Below are positions 36,088-45,525 of a stretch of 64,000 nt of DNA, in pieces (position 1 is the first letter of the stretch; the number at the start of each line of letters is the position of its first letter). The position numbers and the translations under genes were made by a program. The stretch is taken from positions 434,001 through 498,000 of the forward strand of contig OX044354.1 in assembly GCA_943846615.1 (NCBI GenBank), given 5' to 3'. The DNA is from an uncultured Amylibacter sp. GTDB taxonomy: Bacteria; Pseudomonadota; Alphaproteobacteria; Rhodobacterales; Rhodobacteraceae. The notes under the pieces were generated by a model. It did not search any database and was not told the origin of the DNA. It saw only the letters and a program-made list of their open reading frames with translations.

Positions 36088-37665
36088 TTATTTTTTAGCA
36101 ATACGCCCGTCCAAAAACTGGTTATATCCGCCATCTTTGGCGGCCAAATACTCTGCTACAACGTCGGCCAAATCGGGGCCAAAATCATATACGTTTGCGG
36201 CCGAACGGAACATTTTATATCCATCGCCACCGCCACGCACATAGTTGTTAGAAACAACGCCATATGTTGCGGCTGGATCAATTGGTGCGAATGCGCCGCC
36301 TTTCATGACCATCACGTCTTGGATGCGGCCTTCGTTTGGGGCTACGGATGCGTCCCAAGTGAATTTCAGTCCTGAAACTTGTGGGAAGCGACCTTTGACC
36401 TCTTCTACTTGGCTGACACCATTTTCCAGCGCATCGATGATGGTCTGACCAGAAACTTCAAACGTGGACAGCGTGTTTTGGAACGGTAGAACGGACAGAA
36501 CTTCGCCCATTGTTACATCGCCCGCGTCCATACTGGCGCGAATGCCGCCGCTGTTTTGGATTGCAATTTGGATGCCTTGATCCTTCACCCGTGCCAACAT
36601 CGCATCGGCGATCAAGTTACCCATTTCACACTCTTCAACGCGGCAAACCTCGCGATCACCACGAATTTCGGTACCTGATTTTGCAACAACACGTTCGCGG
36701 ATTTCCTGTAATGGGCCCGCCAATTCCGCGATGCGACTTTTCGTGGCGGCATCTTCTGGAACGCCTGCATCAATCACAATCGGTTCGCCCGTCGCGGATT
36801 TGATATCGCCGTTATCGTCAAACGTCACATTCAATTCACCCAAAAACTTACCATAGGCATAGGCCTGAACAACGGCTGTATCATTCACCATTGTTGGATA
36901 CGCACCCTTGGCGCGTTCGTTTGTATTGGACAGCAATGTATTTGAGTGCCCACCAACAATCACATCAACACCTGTGGTTTCAGCCGCAACGCGTTGATCC
37001 ACGGCATAGCCAGAGTGGGACAATACGATGATTTTGTTGATGCCTTGGGCGGTTAAGGCGTCCACTTCACCTTGGACAGCGGCAACGGGATCGCTGAAGC
37101 TGACGTTTGGACCTGGGCTGGCCAATTCATCGGTGTCTTGGGGCGTTAATCCGATCAAACCCAACTTTTCACCACCACGTTCGATCACTGTGGACTTGGC
37201 CAATTTGCCTGCCAATAGTGGTTCGTTTGATACGTCTGCGTTGGACATCAATACGGGAAAATCGACCGCATCCATAAAGCCGCGTAAAACCTCTGGCCCA
37301 TCATCGAATTCGTGGTTGCCCACGGTCATCGCATCATAGCCCAATTTGTTCATCATTTCAGCGGCGACTTTGCCTTTGTAATATGTGTAGAACAAAGTGC
37401 CTTGGAATTGGTCGCCACCATCAACAAGAATGGAATTATTTGTACGTGCACGCGCGGCTTTTACGGCCTCTACCATGCGGGCGGAGCCGCCAAAACATTT
37501 GCCCTCTGTGTTGTCTTCGGCGCTACAACCTGAATCGTATTTGCTGATTGGCTCGAACCGTGCGTGGAAATCGTTGGTATGTAAAACGGTCAGCGAATAA
37601 TCCGCACTCGCGATCCCGCTGGTCATTAACAGGGCAGCCATTGTTGGCACTATTTTATTCAACAT
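36088..37665 (-). CDS. Periplasmic 5'-nucleotidase / 2',3'-cyclic phosphodiesterase (UshA-like)
   Basis: About 525 residues from the ATG at 37665 (CTGGAGAGAGAA before it). Signal peptide MLNKIVPTMAALLMTSGIASA. Metallophosphatase motifs: LTVLHTNDFHARFEP, LVDGGDQFQGT, TVGNHEFDDG, VLSHSGYAVDQ and VGGHSN; C-terminal 5'-nucleotidase domain with IAIQNSGGIRAS and GVVSNNYVRGGGDGYKMF. It strips phosphate from nucleotides outside the cytoplasm, so that nucleosides can enter via the BMP/ABC system encoded just upstream. The length is typical of the UshA/NadN family. Confidence 0.92.
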   Translation of the reverse strand: MLNKIVPTMAALLMTSGIASADYSLTVLHTNDFHARFEPISKYDSGCSAEDNTEGKCFGGSARMVEAVKAARARTNNSILVDGGDQFQGTLFYTYYKGKVAAEMMNKLGYDAMTVGNHEFDDGPEVLRGFMDAVDFPVLMSNADVSNEPLLAGKLAKSTVIERGGEKLGLIGLTPQDTDELASPGPNVSFSDPVAAVQGEVDALTAQGINKIIVLSHSGYAVDQRVAAETTGVDVIVGGHSNTLLSNTNERAKGAYPTMVNDTAVVQAYAYGKFLGELNVTFDDNGDIKSATGEPIVIDAGVPEDAATKSRIAELAGPLQEIRERVVAKSGTEIRGDREVCRVEECEMGNLIADAMLARVKDQGIQIAIQNSGGIRASMDAGDVTMGEVLSVLPFQNTLSTFEVSGQTIIDALENGVSQVEEVKGRFPQVSGLKFTWDASVAPNEGRIQDVMVMKGGAFAPIDPAATYGVVSNNYVRGGGDGYKMFRSAANVYDFGPDLADVVAEYLAAKDGGYNQFLDGRIAKK

Positions 37666-37706
37666 TTCTCTCTCCAGTTGGTTATGGGGCAATAATAACC
37701 CCGCTT

Positions 37707-38114
37707 CTATTCGACGCTCTTCAAGTCAAAGGCATGGGGCAGCAGTTCCCCTATGGTCAAAATCTTGTAATCCCCATCTTTGTTGGAACAAATGACGGGG
37801 ACGGTTTGGCTAAACTCCCAAATCACTTGGCGGCAGATGCCGCAGGGGGTTATTTTTGTATCCGTCATATTCGAAACACATAACGCTTTTATGACAGATT
37901 TCCCCTGTGTCACGCCCGTCGCCAACGCGGTGCGTTCCGCGCAGATTGTGGCGCCAAAGGATGCGTTTTCAACATTACATCCTGTGATGATCGTTCCGTC
38001 ATCATACAACACGCTGGCGCCCACCTGAAAATCTGAATACGGCGCATGCGCTTTTTCCATCGCGGATTGTGCCGCGGATAATAACGTGTCGATCTGGTCT
38101 TGGCTTAATTCCAA
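37707..38114 (-). CDS. cdd: Cytidine deaminase
   Basis: 135 residues with a TTG start (AAAGGGAA ribosome site in front). Zinc and catalytic motifs: GCNVENASFGATICAERTAL (CAE) and TPCGICRQVIWEF (PCxxC). Converts cytidine or deoxycytidine to uridine forms for the nucleoside hydrolase in the same cluster. It follows the second permease gene by 18 bases. Homotetrameric short-chain class of Cdd. Confidence 0.95.
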   Translation of the reverse strand: MELSQDQIDTLLSAAQSAMEKAHAPYSDFQVGASVLYDDGTIITGCNVENASFGATICAERTALATGVTQGKSVIKALCVSNMTDTKITPCGICRQVIWEFSQTVPVICSNKDGDYKILTIGELLPHAFDLKSVE

Positions 38115-38132
38115 TGTGTTCCCTTTCAGGGG

Positions 38133-39101
38133 TTATTTTATATACGGCTTGCCGATTGCGGCGGGTGGCGATGGGCGTCCGATAAATCCCGACAACAAAA
38201 GGATGGTCAGGATGTATGGTAAGGCCAGCATCAATTGCGCAGGAATCTCCCCAATCAATGGTAAATCAACGCCCTGTAATCGTGACGTGATGGCATCCAA
38301 GAAACCGAACATCAAACATGCCATGAATGCACGCACAGGTCGCCAATTACCGAAAATGACAGCGGCTAATGCGATGTACCCTTTGCCGGCTGACATTTCG
38401 CGCACGAAGTTGGCGCCGTGGGAAATGGACAGGTACGCGCCCGCAATACCGCAAAACACACCACCAACAATCAAGGCACGGTAACGTAACCACGTCACCG
38501 AAACCCCTGCACTATCCACGGCAATCGGTACCTCGCCGACCGCGCGAAGGCGCAGGCCGAAGCGCGAGCGGTATAGGATGAACGACGCCAAAGGCACACA
38601 TAACAGCGCCACATAGACCAACAGGCTGTGACCGCTAATCAGTTCGCGATAGATCGGGCCAAGGATTGGGATGTTATCCATCAAATCAACGAACCATAAT
38701 TCCTGTGGGCGGAAGCGCTCGTCGGACGCCAATGTCGGCGTTTGTCCACCGCGTTTGAACAATGCGATGCCCAAGATGACCGTCAGGCCCGATGCCAAAA
38801 TGTTAATAGCCAATCCACTGACCACCTGATCACCGCGATGGGTGATGGTGGCGAAACCGTGTAGCAGAGACATCAATACGGACGCTCCGATTGCACCGAA
38901 CAGACCCAGCCATGCGGAACCCGTAACAGCTGCGATCGCGGCGGCAACGAAAGCGCCAGACAGCAATTTACCCTCTAGCGAAATATCAACGATGCCGGAA
39001 CGTTCGGAAAATATCCCTGCCATGGCGCATAAAATCAACGGCGTAGCCACGCGCAATGTAGCATCCAATGTCCACAAGATTTGATAGAAGAAATCAATCA
39101 T
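38133..39101 (-). CDS. Nucleoside ABC transporter permease (BmpC/YufQ-like)
   Basis: 322 residues with eight to nine hydrophobic segments. Family marks: TPLILCAMAGIFSERSGIVDISLEGKLL at the N-terminus and GKGYIALAAVIFGNWRPVRAF near the end, the BPD_transp_2 pattern of purine/pyrimidine nucleoside importers. Start overlaps the stop of the other permease by 8 bases. Works with the ATPase at 40206 and binding protein at 41784. Confidence 0.93.
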   Translation of the reverse strand: MIDFFYQILWTLDATLRVATPLILCAMAGIFSERSGIVDISLEGKLLSGAFVAAAIAAVTGSAWLGLFGAIGASVLMSLLHGFATITHRGDQVVSGLAINILASGLTVILGIALFKRGGQTPTLASDERFRPQELWFVDLMDNIPILGPIYRELISGHSLLVYVALLCVPLASFILYRSRFGLRLRAVGEVPIAVDSAGVSVTWLRYRALIVGGVFCGIAGAYLSISHGANFVREMSAGKGYIALAAVIFGNWRPVRAFMACLMFGFLDAITSRLQGVDLPLIGEIPAQLMLALPYILTILLLSGFIGRPSPPAAIGKPYIK

Positions 39102-40209
39102 GCGATGCCTCCTTTCGCGATAATCCGGTTATGACGCGCGATAAAGACGGGCTGAACATATAGGCAAGCGCGCCTGAAAACAGGATAATCATACCTTGGA
39201 TCAACAACACCATGTCGCGGGTGATGGATTGGAATTCGAAATCCAATTCTGCGCCTCCTTGGAACAATGCGCCAAACAAAAGGCTGGCGAAGAAGATACC
39301 GATGGGATGGTTTCGCCCCATCAGGGCCACGGCGATACCCGTGAAACCATATCCTGCGGTGTAATTTAGAACCACGCGATGCTGCACGCCCATCACCGCA
39401 TTCACGGCCAACAGGCCCGCGAATGCGCCCGAAATCATCATGGTGATGATGATGATGCGCGAAACATTGATGCCTGCATAATGCGCGGCGTCTTGGTTTT
39501 TACCGACCGTGCGGATTTGATATCCCAGCCGTGTTTTCCAAATCAGGATCCAGAAGATGAATGAGGCGACCAACGCCACAATGAATGACAGGTTTAATGG
39601 CGATGATGCGATATCCATGCCAAACCAACCCAATGCCGTTTCCATTTTTGGCAGGATTGCATTATCGGGAATTTTTGGCGTTTGCGGCGATTGCTGACCA
39701 CGTTCCAACAACGGTCCTGCCAACAACCAAACCATCAATGCGAAGGCTAAGAAGTTGAACATGATTGTTGTGATAACGACGTGACTGCCGCGTTTCGCCT
39801 GTAGGTACCCAGGAATGAATGCCCAAACCCCGCCCATGATTGCGGCGGCGGGAATACATAATAGTATCACCAATAACGCGGGCAAAAACGGTGCGAAAAC
39901 GGCGATGACAAACACGATGCCAAGGCTGGAAACATAGGCCTGACCTTCGCCGCCGATGTTGAACAGCCCCGCATGAAAAGCGGTGGCGACGGCCAATCCC
40001 GTGAACATGAAATTCGTGGTGTAGTTCAGGGTGTATCCCAAACTGCCCGGGTAATAAAACGCGCCTTTGATCATGACGGACAGGGCTTCGATAGGGTTTT
40101 CACCGATCATCCAAACGACGATCCCGCAAATGAAAAACGCCGCGCACAGGTTGATCAATGGCAATAATAACAGATCGGCCCAACGTGGGAGTGGTTTTAC
40201 ATTGCTCAT
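39094..40209 (-). CDS. Nucleoside ABC transporter permease (BmpB/YufP-like)
   Basis: 371 residues, about nine to ten membrane segments. GAFYYPGSLGYTLNYTTNFMFTGLAVATAFHAGLFNIGGEGQ is present in shortened pattern near residues 45-90, and YGFTGIAVALMGRNHPIGIFF later; both are BPD_transp_2 hallmarks. Start overlaps the ATPase stop by 4 bases (ATGA). Partner of the permease at 38133. Confidence 0.93.
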   Translation of the reverse strand: MSNVKPLPRWADLLLLPLINLCAAFFICGIVVWMIGENPIEALSVMIKGAFYYPGSLGYTLNYTTNFMFTGLAVATAFHAGLFNIGGEGQAYVSSLGIVFVIAVFAPFLPALLVILLCIPAAAIMGGVWAFIPGYLQAKRGSHVVITTIMFNFLAFALMVWLLAGPLLERGQQSPQTPKIPDNAILPKMETALGWFGMDIASSPLNLSFIVALVASFIFWILIWKTRLGYQIRTVGKNQDAAHYAGINVSRIIIITMMISGAFAGLLAVNAVMGVQHRVVLNYTAGYGFTGIAVALMGRNHPIGIFFASLLFGALFQGGAELDFEFQSITRDMVLLIQGMIILFSGALAYMFSPSLSRVITGLSRKEASHD

Positions 40210-41774
40210 GCGCCCGCCCCTTCGGAAATACCCGCCATCATCAGACCCAGTTTTTGCGCATCCGCATCCGCGCCTGAAATCGTGGCTACTTCTTCGCCTT
40301 TGTTCATCACCATAATACGATCCGACAGCCCCATGATTTCATCCAATTCCACGGATACCAATACAACCGCACAGCCTTGATCGCGCAATGCAATCAGCTG
40401 TTTATGGATGAATTCGATCGCGCCCACATCCACGCCGCGCGTGGGTTCACCAACGATCAACAGTTTTGGATTCTCATACATTTCGCGCGCCACAACGATT
40501 TTTTGTTGATTGCCGCCTGAAAAATTCTTGGCCGGCAGGTGCGGTGCGCGGGGGCGGATATCATATTCTTCCATCCGTTCGGCGCAATGGGCGATCATAT
40601 GTTTGCGATCCATCAGGCGTTTTTCGCCCGTGACGGATGTATCGTGAAACCCAAGAACCATATTTTCGTATGCTTCGAATTCCAGAACCAATCCATGTTT
40701 ATGGCGATCTTCGGGGATATGCCCGATGCCGTTGGCACGCATGTCGCTGGGTGTCACATGTGTATCGGCTGTGATCGTTGTACCAAGGATTTCAAATTGC
40801 CCCTCGTCAGGTTTACGCATGCCTGCCAAAACCTCCATCAAGGGTGTTTGGCCGTTGCCAGATACACCCGCGATGCCAAGAATTTCGCCTGCGCGGACCT
40901 CGAAATTCAGATTGTCCAAAATCTTGTGCCCGCGGGATGAATAACATCCCAAACCGCTGACGCTCAGGGCGACGTCGCTTGGATTCGCCTCTGGCTTCTC
41001 GACGTTCAACAGAACCTCGCGGCCGACCATTAATTCGGCCAATTCCTGTGGGTTTGTTTCGCTGGTTTTGCGATGCCCCACCATTTCGCCGCGTCGCATG
41101 ATCGAAACGTTATCCGTAATCGCCATGATTTCCGCCAGCTTGTGCGTGATCAATAAAACCGTCACGCCGTTGTCGCGTAACTTATCCAAAATCTCAAATA
41201 ATTGCGTTGCCTCTTGGGGTGTTAGAACGCCCGTGGGTTCGTCCAAGATCAATATGTTTGCACCACTTTTCAGCGCCTTTAAAATCTCTACACGTTGGCG
41301 CATACCGACGTTTAAGTCGCTAACCAATGCGTCTGGATCAACGACCATATCAAATGTTTGGCCTAGTTCCTGTAATCGTTGTGCCGTCGCCACGCGACCC
41401 GCGCCCAGTAATGCGCCGCCTTCCGATCCTAACATTACGTTTTCCAGAACCGTGAAACGCGGGATTAACATGAAATGTTGATGTACCATGCCGATGCCAA
41501 GGGACAGTGCGTCTGCGCTGCCTTTAATCTTGGCGGGTTTGCCATCGATAAACATATCGCCGCTGTCTGCGCGATGCAGGCCATACAGGATATTCATCAA
41601 TGTAGATTTGCCAGCACCGTTTTCACCGATAATTCCGTGAATCGTGCCTTTTTCGATCCGCAAATCAATGTCCTTATTGGCCTGAACCAGACCAAAGGAT
41701 TTGCTTATTTTCTGTAATTCGAGTGCAAAACTAGCGGCGCTTTCGCCGCTAGTTGTATTAGATGAAGCTGTCAT
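40206..41774 (-). CDS. Nucleoside ABC transporter ATPase, two nucleotide-binding domains
   Basis: 522 residues. First domain: Walker A GENGAGKSTLMN, signature VGMRQRVEI, Walker B ILILDEPTGVLTP, H-loop ITHKLAE. Second domain: a degenerate Walker A (GVSGNGQTPLMEVLA, no GKS), signature FSGGNQQKIVVAREM, and LIVGEPTRGVDVGA. This is the sugar/nucleoside-type tandem ATPase (BmpA-associated, YufO-like). The ATG lies 9 bases after the binding-protein stop. The first ~20 codons contain a strong hairpin (41729-41754) that looks like an attenuator. Confidence 0.93.
   Translation of the reverse strand: MTASSNTTSGESAASFALELQKISKSFGLVQANKDIDLRIEKGTIHGIIGENGAGKSTLMNILYGLHRADSGDMFIDGKPAKIKGSADALSLGIGMVHQHFMLIPRFTVLENVMLGSEGGALLGAGRVATAQRLQELGQTFDMVVDPDALVSDLNVGMRQRVEILKALKSGANILILDEPTGVLTPQEATQLFEILDKLRDNGVTVLLITHKLAEIMAITDNVSIMRRGEMVGHRKTSETNPQELAELMVGREVLLNVEKPEANPSDVALSVSGLGCYSSRGHKILDNLNFEVRAGEILGIAGVSGNGQTPLMEVLAGMRKPDEGQFEILGTTITADTHVTPSDMRANGIGHIPEDRHKHGLVLEFEAYENMVLGFHDTSVTGEKRLMDRKHMIAHCAERMEEYDIRPRAPHLPAKNFSGGNQQKIVVAREMYENPKLLIVGEPTRGVDVGAIEFIHKQLIALRDQGCAVVLVSVELDEIMGLSDRIMVMNKGEEVATISGADADAQKLGLMMAGISEGAGA
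41729..41754 (-). promoter_or_regulatory. Attenuator-like hairpin inside the 5' end of the ATPase gene
   Basis: Minus strand: AACTAGCGGCG, loop AAAG, CGCCGCTAGTT followed by TTGC, a perfect 11-bp GC-rich stem with a short T-run. It is 30-55 bases after the BMP stop and covers codons 8-15 of the ATPase. Ribosomes starting on the ATPase would melt it; otherwise it could stop transcription after the binding-protein gene. Confidence 0.65.
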
Positions 41775-41783
41775 AGACGCTTC

Positions 41784-42785
41784 TTACATTGCGCATGTGT
41801 TGTCTGAACGATAATCGTGTACGTCGATTTCGCCAGATACGATTTTCGCAGACGCTGCATCCAGTGCCATTTTCATGTCATCTGAAATCAATGCCGCGTT
41901 ATGTTCGTCCAAAGACCAGCCAACGCCACCTTCGGCCAAGCCCAATGATTGAACGCCCGTTGCGAAATCGCCAGACATTGCGTCTTTCATTGTGTTGTAT
42001 GCTGCAACGTCAACGCGTTTCAGCATCGATGTCAGGATTGAACCCGGCGCCAAGTGGTTTTGGTTTGAATCAACACCAATTGCCAATTTACCCGCGTCAA
42101 CTGCCGCTTGGATAACACCTGTGCCTGTGCCGCCAGCCGCTTGGTAAACAACGTCTGCACCGCGATCGATTTGGCTTTGTGTCAGTTCGGCACCTTTGGC
42201 GGGATCGTTCCATGCCGCTGGTGTTGTGCCAGTCATGTTTTCCAAGACCGTCACATCAGCATTTGCCGCTTTGGCACCTTGTGCGTAACCACATGCAAAT
42301 GCACGGATCAATGGAATGTCCATACCGCCGATAAAGCCAACTGTACCCGTTTTTGATGCCATCGCCGCCGCCATGCCAACAAGGTATGAACCTTCTTCTT
42401 CTTTAAACGAGTATTGACGCAGGTTCGGATGATCCAACCAGTTTACATCGATGATTGAAAACTTCTTGTCTGGGTTTGCTGCCGCAACTGCGCTGATGGC
42501 ATCAGCCTGTGCGAAACCTACGCCCAATACCAATGTTGCACCGCGTTGAACCATACGTTCCATCGCTTGCTGGCGCTGTGCTTCGTTAGTGACTTCGAAT
42601 TCCATCACTTCTACGCCCGTTTCTTCGGTGAAGCGTTTGATGCCGTTGTAAACGCCTTCGTTGAATGATTTGTCGAATTTACCACCCATGTCGTAAATAA
42701 CAGCAGGCTTAAAATCATCGGCCAAGGCCACGGACGAGATCATGCTCATGATCATCGCGGATAATAATAAATACAGTTTTTTCAT
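41784..42785 (-). CDS. BMP-family nucleoside-binding protein
   Basis: About 333 residues from MKKLYLLLSAMIMSMISSVALA, a signal peptide with cleavage after ALA and GGAG upstream of the ATG; there is no lipobox cysteine, so it is periplasmic rather than a lipoprotein. DFKPAVIYDMGGKFDKSFNEG, GVGFAQADAISAVA, FIGGMDIPLIRAFACGY and GADVVYQAAGGTGTGVIQAA are BMP/Med/PnrA-like family marks, including the nucleoside-stacking F and D residues. Feeds the ABC transporter encoded downstream. Confidence 0.93.
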   Translation of the reverse strand: MKKLYLLLSAMIMSMISSVALADDFKPAVIYDMGGKFDKSFNEGVYNGIKRFTEETGVEVMEFEVTNEAQRQQAMERMVQRGATLVLGVGFAQADAISAVAAANPDKKFSIIDVNWLDHPNLRQYSFKEEEGSYLVGMAAAMASKTGTVGFIGGMDIPLIRAFACGYAQGAKAANADVTVLENMTGTTPAAWNDPAKGAELTQSQIDRGADVVYQAAGGTGTGVIQAAVDAGKLAIGVDSNQNHLAPGSILTSMLKRVDVAAYNTMKDAMSGDFATGVQSLGLAEGGVGWSLDEHNAALISDDMKMALDAASAKIVSGEIDVHDYRSDNTCAM

Positions 42786-42852
42786 TGTATTCTCCATGTT
42801 GTGTGCGGATGCACTTATTATAACAGCGGTCAACAGCGACCGCCGTGTTCTT

Positions 42853-43686
42853 CTATTTCAGACCAATTTCGCGCAGGCGTTCGTCTAAAAATTCGGATGC
42901 CGTCATTTTATCCAGCACCACATCAGGGCGTGGATGAACAAACAATGGCATTGAATAACGTGATCTATTTTCCTGCGCCGGTGGGTTAATCACGCGGTGC
43001 GGGGTTGATGGGTAATGGCCTTTGCTGGCCATGGACAACATATCGCCCGAATTCACGGTGATATAACCAGGTGTGCATGGCACATCATGCCAATTTCCAT
43101 CCACATCCTTGGCCTGAAGGCCCGGTTCGGTGCCAGTGACCAACAGGGTGATCAAATTGATATCTTCGTGCGCGGCGGCGCGAACTTCGCCCGGCTCAAC
43201 ATTATCGGGTAATGGCGGATAATGGATCACACGCAGAAGGTTTGATTCACTGCCCTCAATCATGTTTTTAAGGGGTTCGCTGAAGGAAACATCCGATGGA
43301 GTTTCATCATCCAACCATTGCAACAGTGTTGATCCAATGCCGATCAACTTTTCCTGAAACAAACGGCTTTGCGCTTCTGTTGATGGTGGCACTTCTTTGT
43401 TCTGATAGATGTGAAAGAATTCTTTCAAATCCTTGTTCACGGCGCCTTTGGCGTTTTCGGATTTGTATCCGAAATAACCCGCCGATTCATTTGGTTTAAC
43501 CGCATAATCGGGGCCCGTACCGCCAGCGAAAAAATCTTCCCAGACCTTGTACATCTGATCGATTTCACCGGCACCCAAACCGTGATCTTTCAAAATGGCA
43601 AATCCCGTTTCCCGCAATGACTTTGCAAAACGCGCAGGTGCGTCTGGTTCGTTTAATCCAATGGCTAATATTTCGAAATCTGACAT
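42853..43686 (-). CDS. Fe(II)/2-oxoglutarate-dependent oxygenase (isopenicillin N synthase-like family)
   Basis: 277 residues. DIOX_N region at the start (ETGFAILKDHGLG), then the jelly-roll core with iron ligands H173 and D175 (AAHEDINLITLLVTG) and H230 (YPSTPHRVINPP), and the 2-oxoglutarate arginine in NRSRYSMPLF. It lies between the nucleoside hydrolase and the BMP protein gene with small gaps, so it is co-expressed with nucleoside uptake. A nucleoside or nucleobase hydroxylase (as in thymine 7-hydroxylase or pyrimidine nucleoside 2'-hydroxylase chemistry) is a reasonable guess, not proven by sequence. Confidence 0.85.
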   Translation of the reverse strand: MSDFEILAIGLNEPDAPARFAKSLRETGFAILKDHGLGAGEIDQMYKVWEDFFAGGTGPDYAVKPNESAGYFGYKSENAKGAVNKDLKEFFHIYQNKEVPPSTEAQSRLFQEKLIGIGSTLLQWLDDETPSDVSFSEPLKNMIEGSESNLLRVIHYPPLPDNVEPGEVRAAAHEDINLITLLVTGTEPGLQAKDVDGNWHDVPCTPGYITVNSGDMLSMASKGHYPSTPHRVINPPAQENRSRYSMPLFVHPRPDVVLDKMTASEFLDERLREIGLK

Positions 43687-43694
43687 CTTAACTC

Positions 43695-44618
43695 CTAATA
43701 TCCAGTTTTGATGGTATCGAAGAACACCTTTTTGACCGCTTCGATATCGACACCCACCGCAATTTTCGCGTCGCGCCGTGTCGAATCCGTGCTGATCCGT
43801 GTTTCGCCTATCTTATCCGAGTTTACGCAAACTTCGACAGGATGATACTCATATTTGAACAATTCGGGATAAATGCACGCAACGATAGTTATGGGATCAT
43901 GCATTTGACAGCCGTCAATCCCGACGGCTTCGCGGTAGAAATTGATATAGAAATCGGTGGCCTGTGATAGGAACCCACCGATGATGGGTGCATCTTTGGC
44001 GGCGGCGGCAAAATCGGCGTGGTTACAAACCACCTGTTGCGTCACGTCCAGACCAATCATCGTCACCTGCCAATCAGCGGCGAAAACGATATCGGCGGCG
44101 TGTGGATCATTCCAGATGTTTGCTTCTGCATAATCGGTGACGTTGCCGCCTGAATATAATCCACCGCCCATGATGACGACGGATTTCACCTTGGTTGTGA
44201 TGCTGGGATCATGGCGCAGGGCCAGTGCGATATTGGTTAGGGGACCAACGGGGCAAAGGATGATCTCGCCGTTATGCGCATTAATCATATCGCACAGATA
44301 TTCATGGGCGGGTTTATCCACCGCATGCCGCGTGGTGGTTTGGGCGGGTATATCGCCGAAACCTTCGACGCCGTGAACATAATCGGACACGGGATTTGGT
44401 GTTTGCACCAAGGGGGTTTGCGCACCCTTGGCGACGGGGATTTGCTGTTCCAACATATCGCCCAACACCAGCGCATTGCGCGTGGCGATATCGGCCGTGA
44501 CGTTGCCAAAAACACTGGTCAACGCGATTAGGTCGATTTTATCCGACAGACCCGCATAAAAAATCGCCATGGCATCGTCGATGCCTGGGTCTGTATCAAT
44601 GATGATTTTCTGCGTCAT
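43695..44618 (-). CDS. Inosine/uridine-type nucleoside hydrolase
   Basis: 307 residues. The calcium-site DTDPGIDDAMAIFYA at the N-terminus, GPLTNIALALRHDP, VIMGGGLYSGGNVTDYAEANIWNDPHAA and the C-terminal histidine/aspartate region (GCQMHDPITIV). Splits nucleosides into base and ribose. The start overlaps the rbsK stop (ATGA), and the next gene starts 8 bases after its end. The co-transcribed rbsK phosphorylates the ribose released. Confidence 0.94.
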   Translation of the reverse strand: MTQKIIIDTDPGIDDAMAIFYAGLSDKIDLIALTSVFGNVTADIATRNALVLGDMLEQQIPVAKGAQTPLVQTPNPVSDYVHGVEGFGDIPAQTTTRHAVDKPAHEYLCDMINAHNGEIILCPVGPLTNIALALRHDPSITTKVKSVVIMGGGLYSGGNVTDYAEANIWNDPHAADIVFAADWQVTMIGLDVTQQVVCNHADFAAAAKDAPIIGGFLSQATDFYINFYREAVGIDGCQMHDPITIVACIYPELFKYEYHPVEVCVNSDKIGETRISTDSTRRDAKIAVGVDIEAVKKVFFDTIKTGY

Positions 44619-45487
44619 GTCTGGCTTTCTAAAAACTTTAAAACATCTGTTTGGTGTGGAATTGCAGGTGCCGCACCCATCCGTGTCACCTGAATAGCGC
44701 TGGCGGCGGATGCATATCGCAATGACGTTGCGGCATCATCGCCTGCATCAAGTCGTGCAATAAAAGATCCCAAAAACGTATCCCCTGCCCCCGTGGTATC
44801 CACGGGCGTTACATGAAAGCTGTCTTGGGTGATTTCGTTATCACCGACATGCAATTTCGCACCCCTTGCACCCAAAGTAACCAAAACCATATCTACGCCC
44901 AATTCCGAAGGCCCCTTGCCCAAGGCATTTTGAAGATCGGCGAATTCGGTTTCGTTCAACGCCAGCAAATCCACAAACGGTAAAATATCCCGTACCTGGT
45001 TGGCATCAAACGGTGCCGCGCTGTAACAGATTTTATATCCTAAACCCTTGGCCATTTCTGCCAAATCAGCGGATAGATTGATTTCGTTTTGCAACACAAT
45101 CCATGGCGATCCCTGTGCAAACCGTTCTAATATTTCCTGACAGGCAAGTAGCGAAAACGCCAAATTAGCGCCAGAAAAAATTACGATTTCATTTTCACCT
45201 GCGTCATCAACACTGATGATCGCATGGCCTGTGGGATGATCGGTTTGCGCGACGAATTCCAGATCGATCCCCGTTGATTTTAGCTGATCCGAAATCCACC
45301 CATCATCACCGATATGCCCCACATGTTTCACATCACCATTGGCACGATAAATAGCAATGGATTGATTTACACCCTTGCCGCCCAAAAACCGATCAAAGGA
45401 TTTGGCGCTGATGGTTTCACCCGCTTTCACCAGATGCGAAACACGGTAAACATTATCAATGTTGATGGATCCAAAGTTAAGAATCAA
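44615..45487 (-). CDS. rbsK: Ribokinase-type PfkB carbohydrate kinase
   Basis: 290 residues. NFGSINIDNVYRVSHLVKAGETI, FLGGKGVNQSIAIYRAN, ALNETEFADLQ, VLVTLGARGAKL and the anion-hole VDTTGAGDTFLGSFIA with the catalytic D. Likely phosphorylates ribose freed by the nucleoside hydrolase. First gene of the salvage operon; the promoter must lie in the short stretch before 45525, next to the broken yjbH gene. Other sugars of the PfkB family cannot be excluded. Confidence 0.88.
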   Translation of the reverse strand: MILNFGSINIDNVYRVSHLVKAGETISAKSFDRFLGGKGVNQSIAIYRANGDVKHVGHIGDDGWISDQLKSTGIDLEFVAQTDHPTGHAIISVDDAGENEIVIFSGANLAFSLLACQEILERFAQGSPWIVLQNEINLSADLAEMAKGLGYKICYSAAPFDANQVRDILPFVDLLALNETEFADLQNALGKGPSELGVDMVLVTLGARGAKLHVGDNEITQDSFHVTPVDTTGAGDTFLGSFIARLDAGDDAATSLRYASAASAIQVTRMGAAPAIPHQTDVLKFLESQT

Positions 45488-45525
45488 AGCGCACCTGTTG
45501 GTTGGAATAAGAACAGCTTAAGCAA

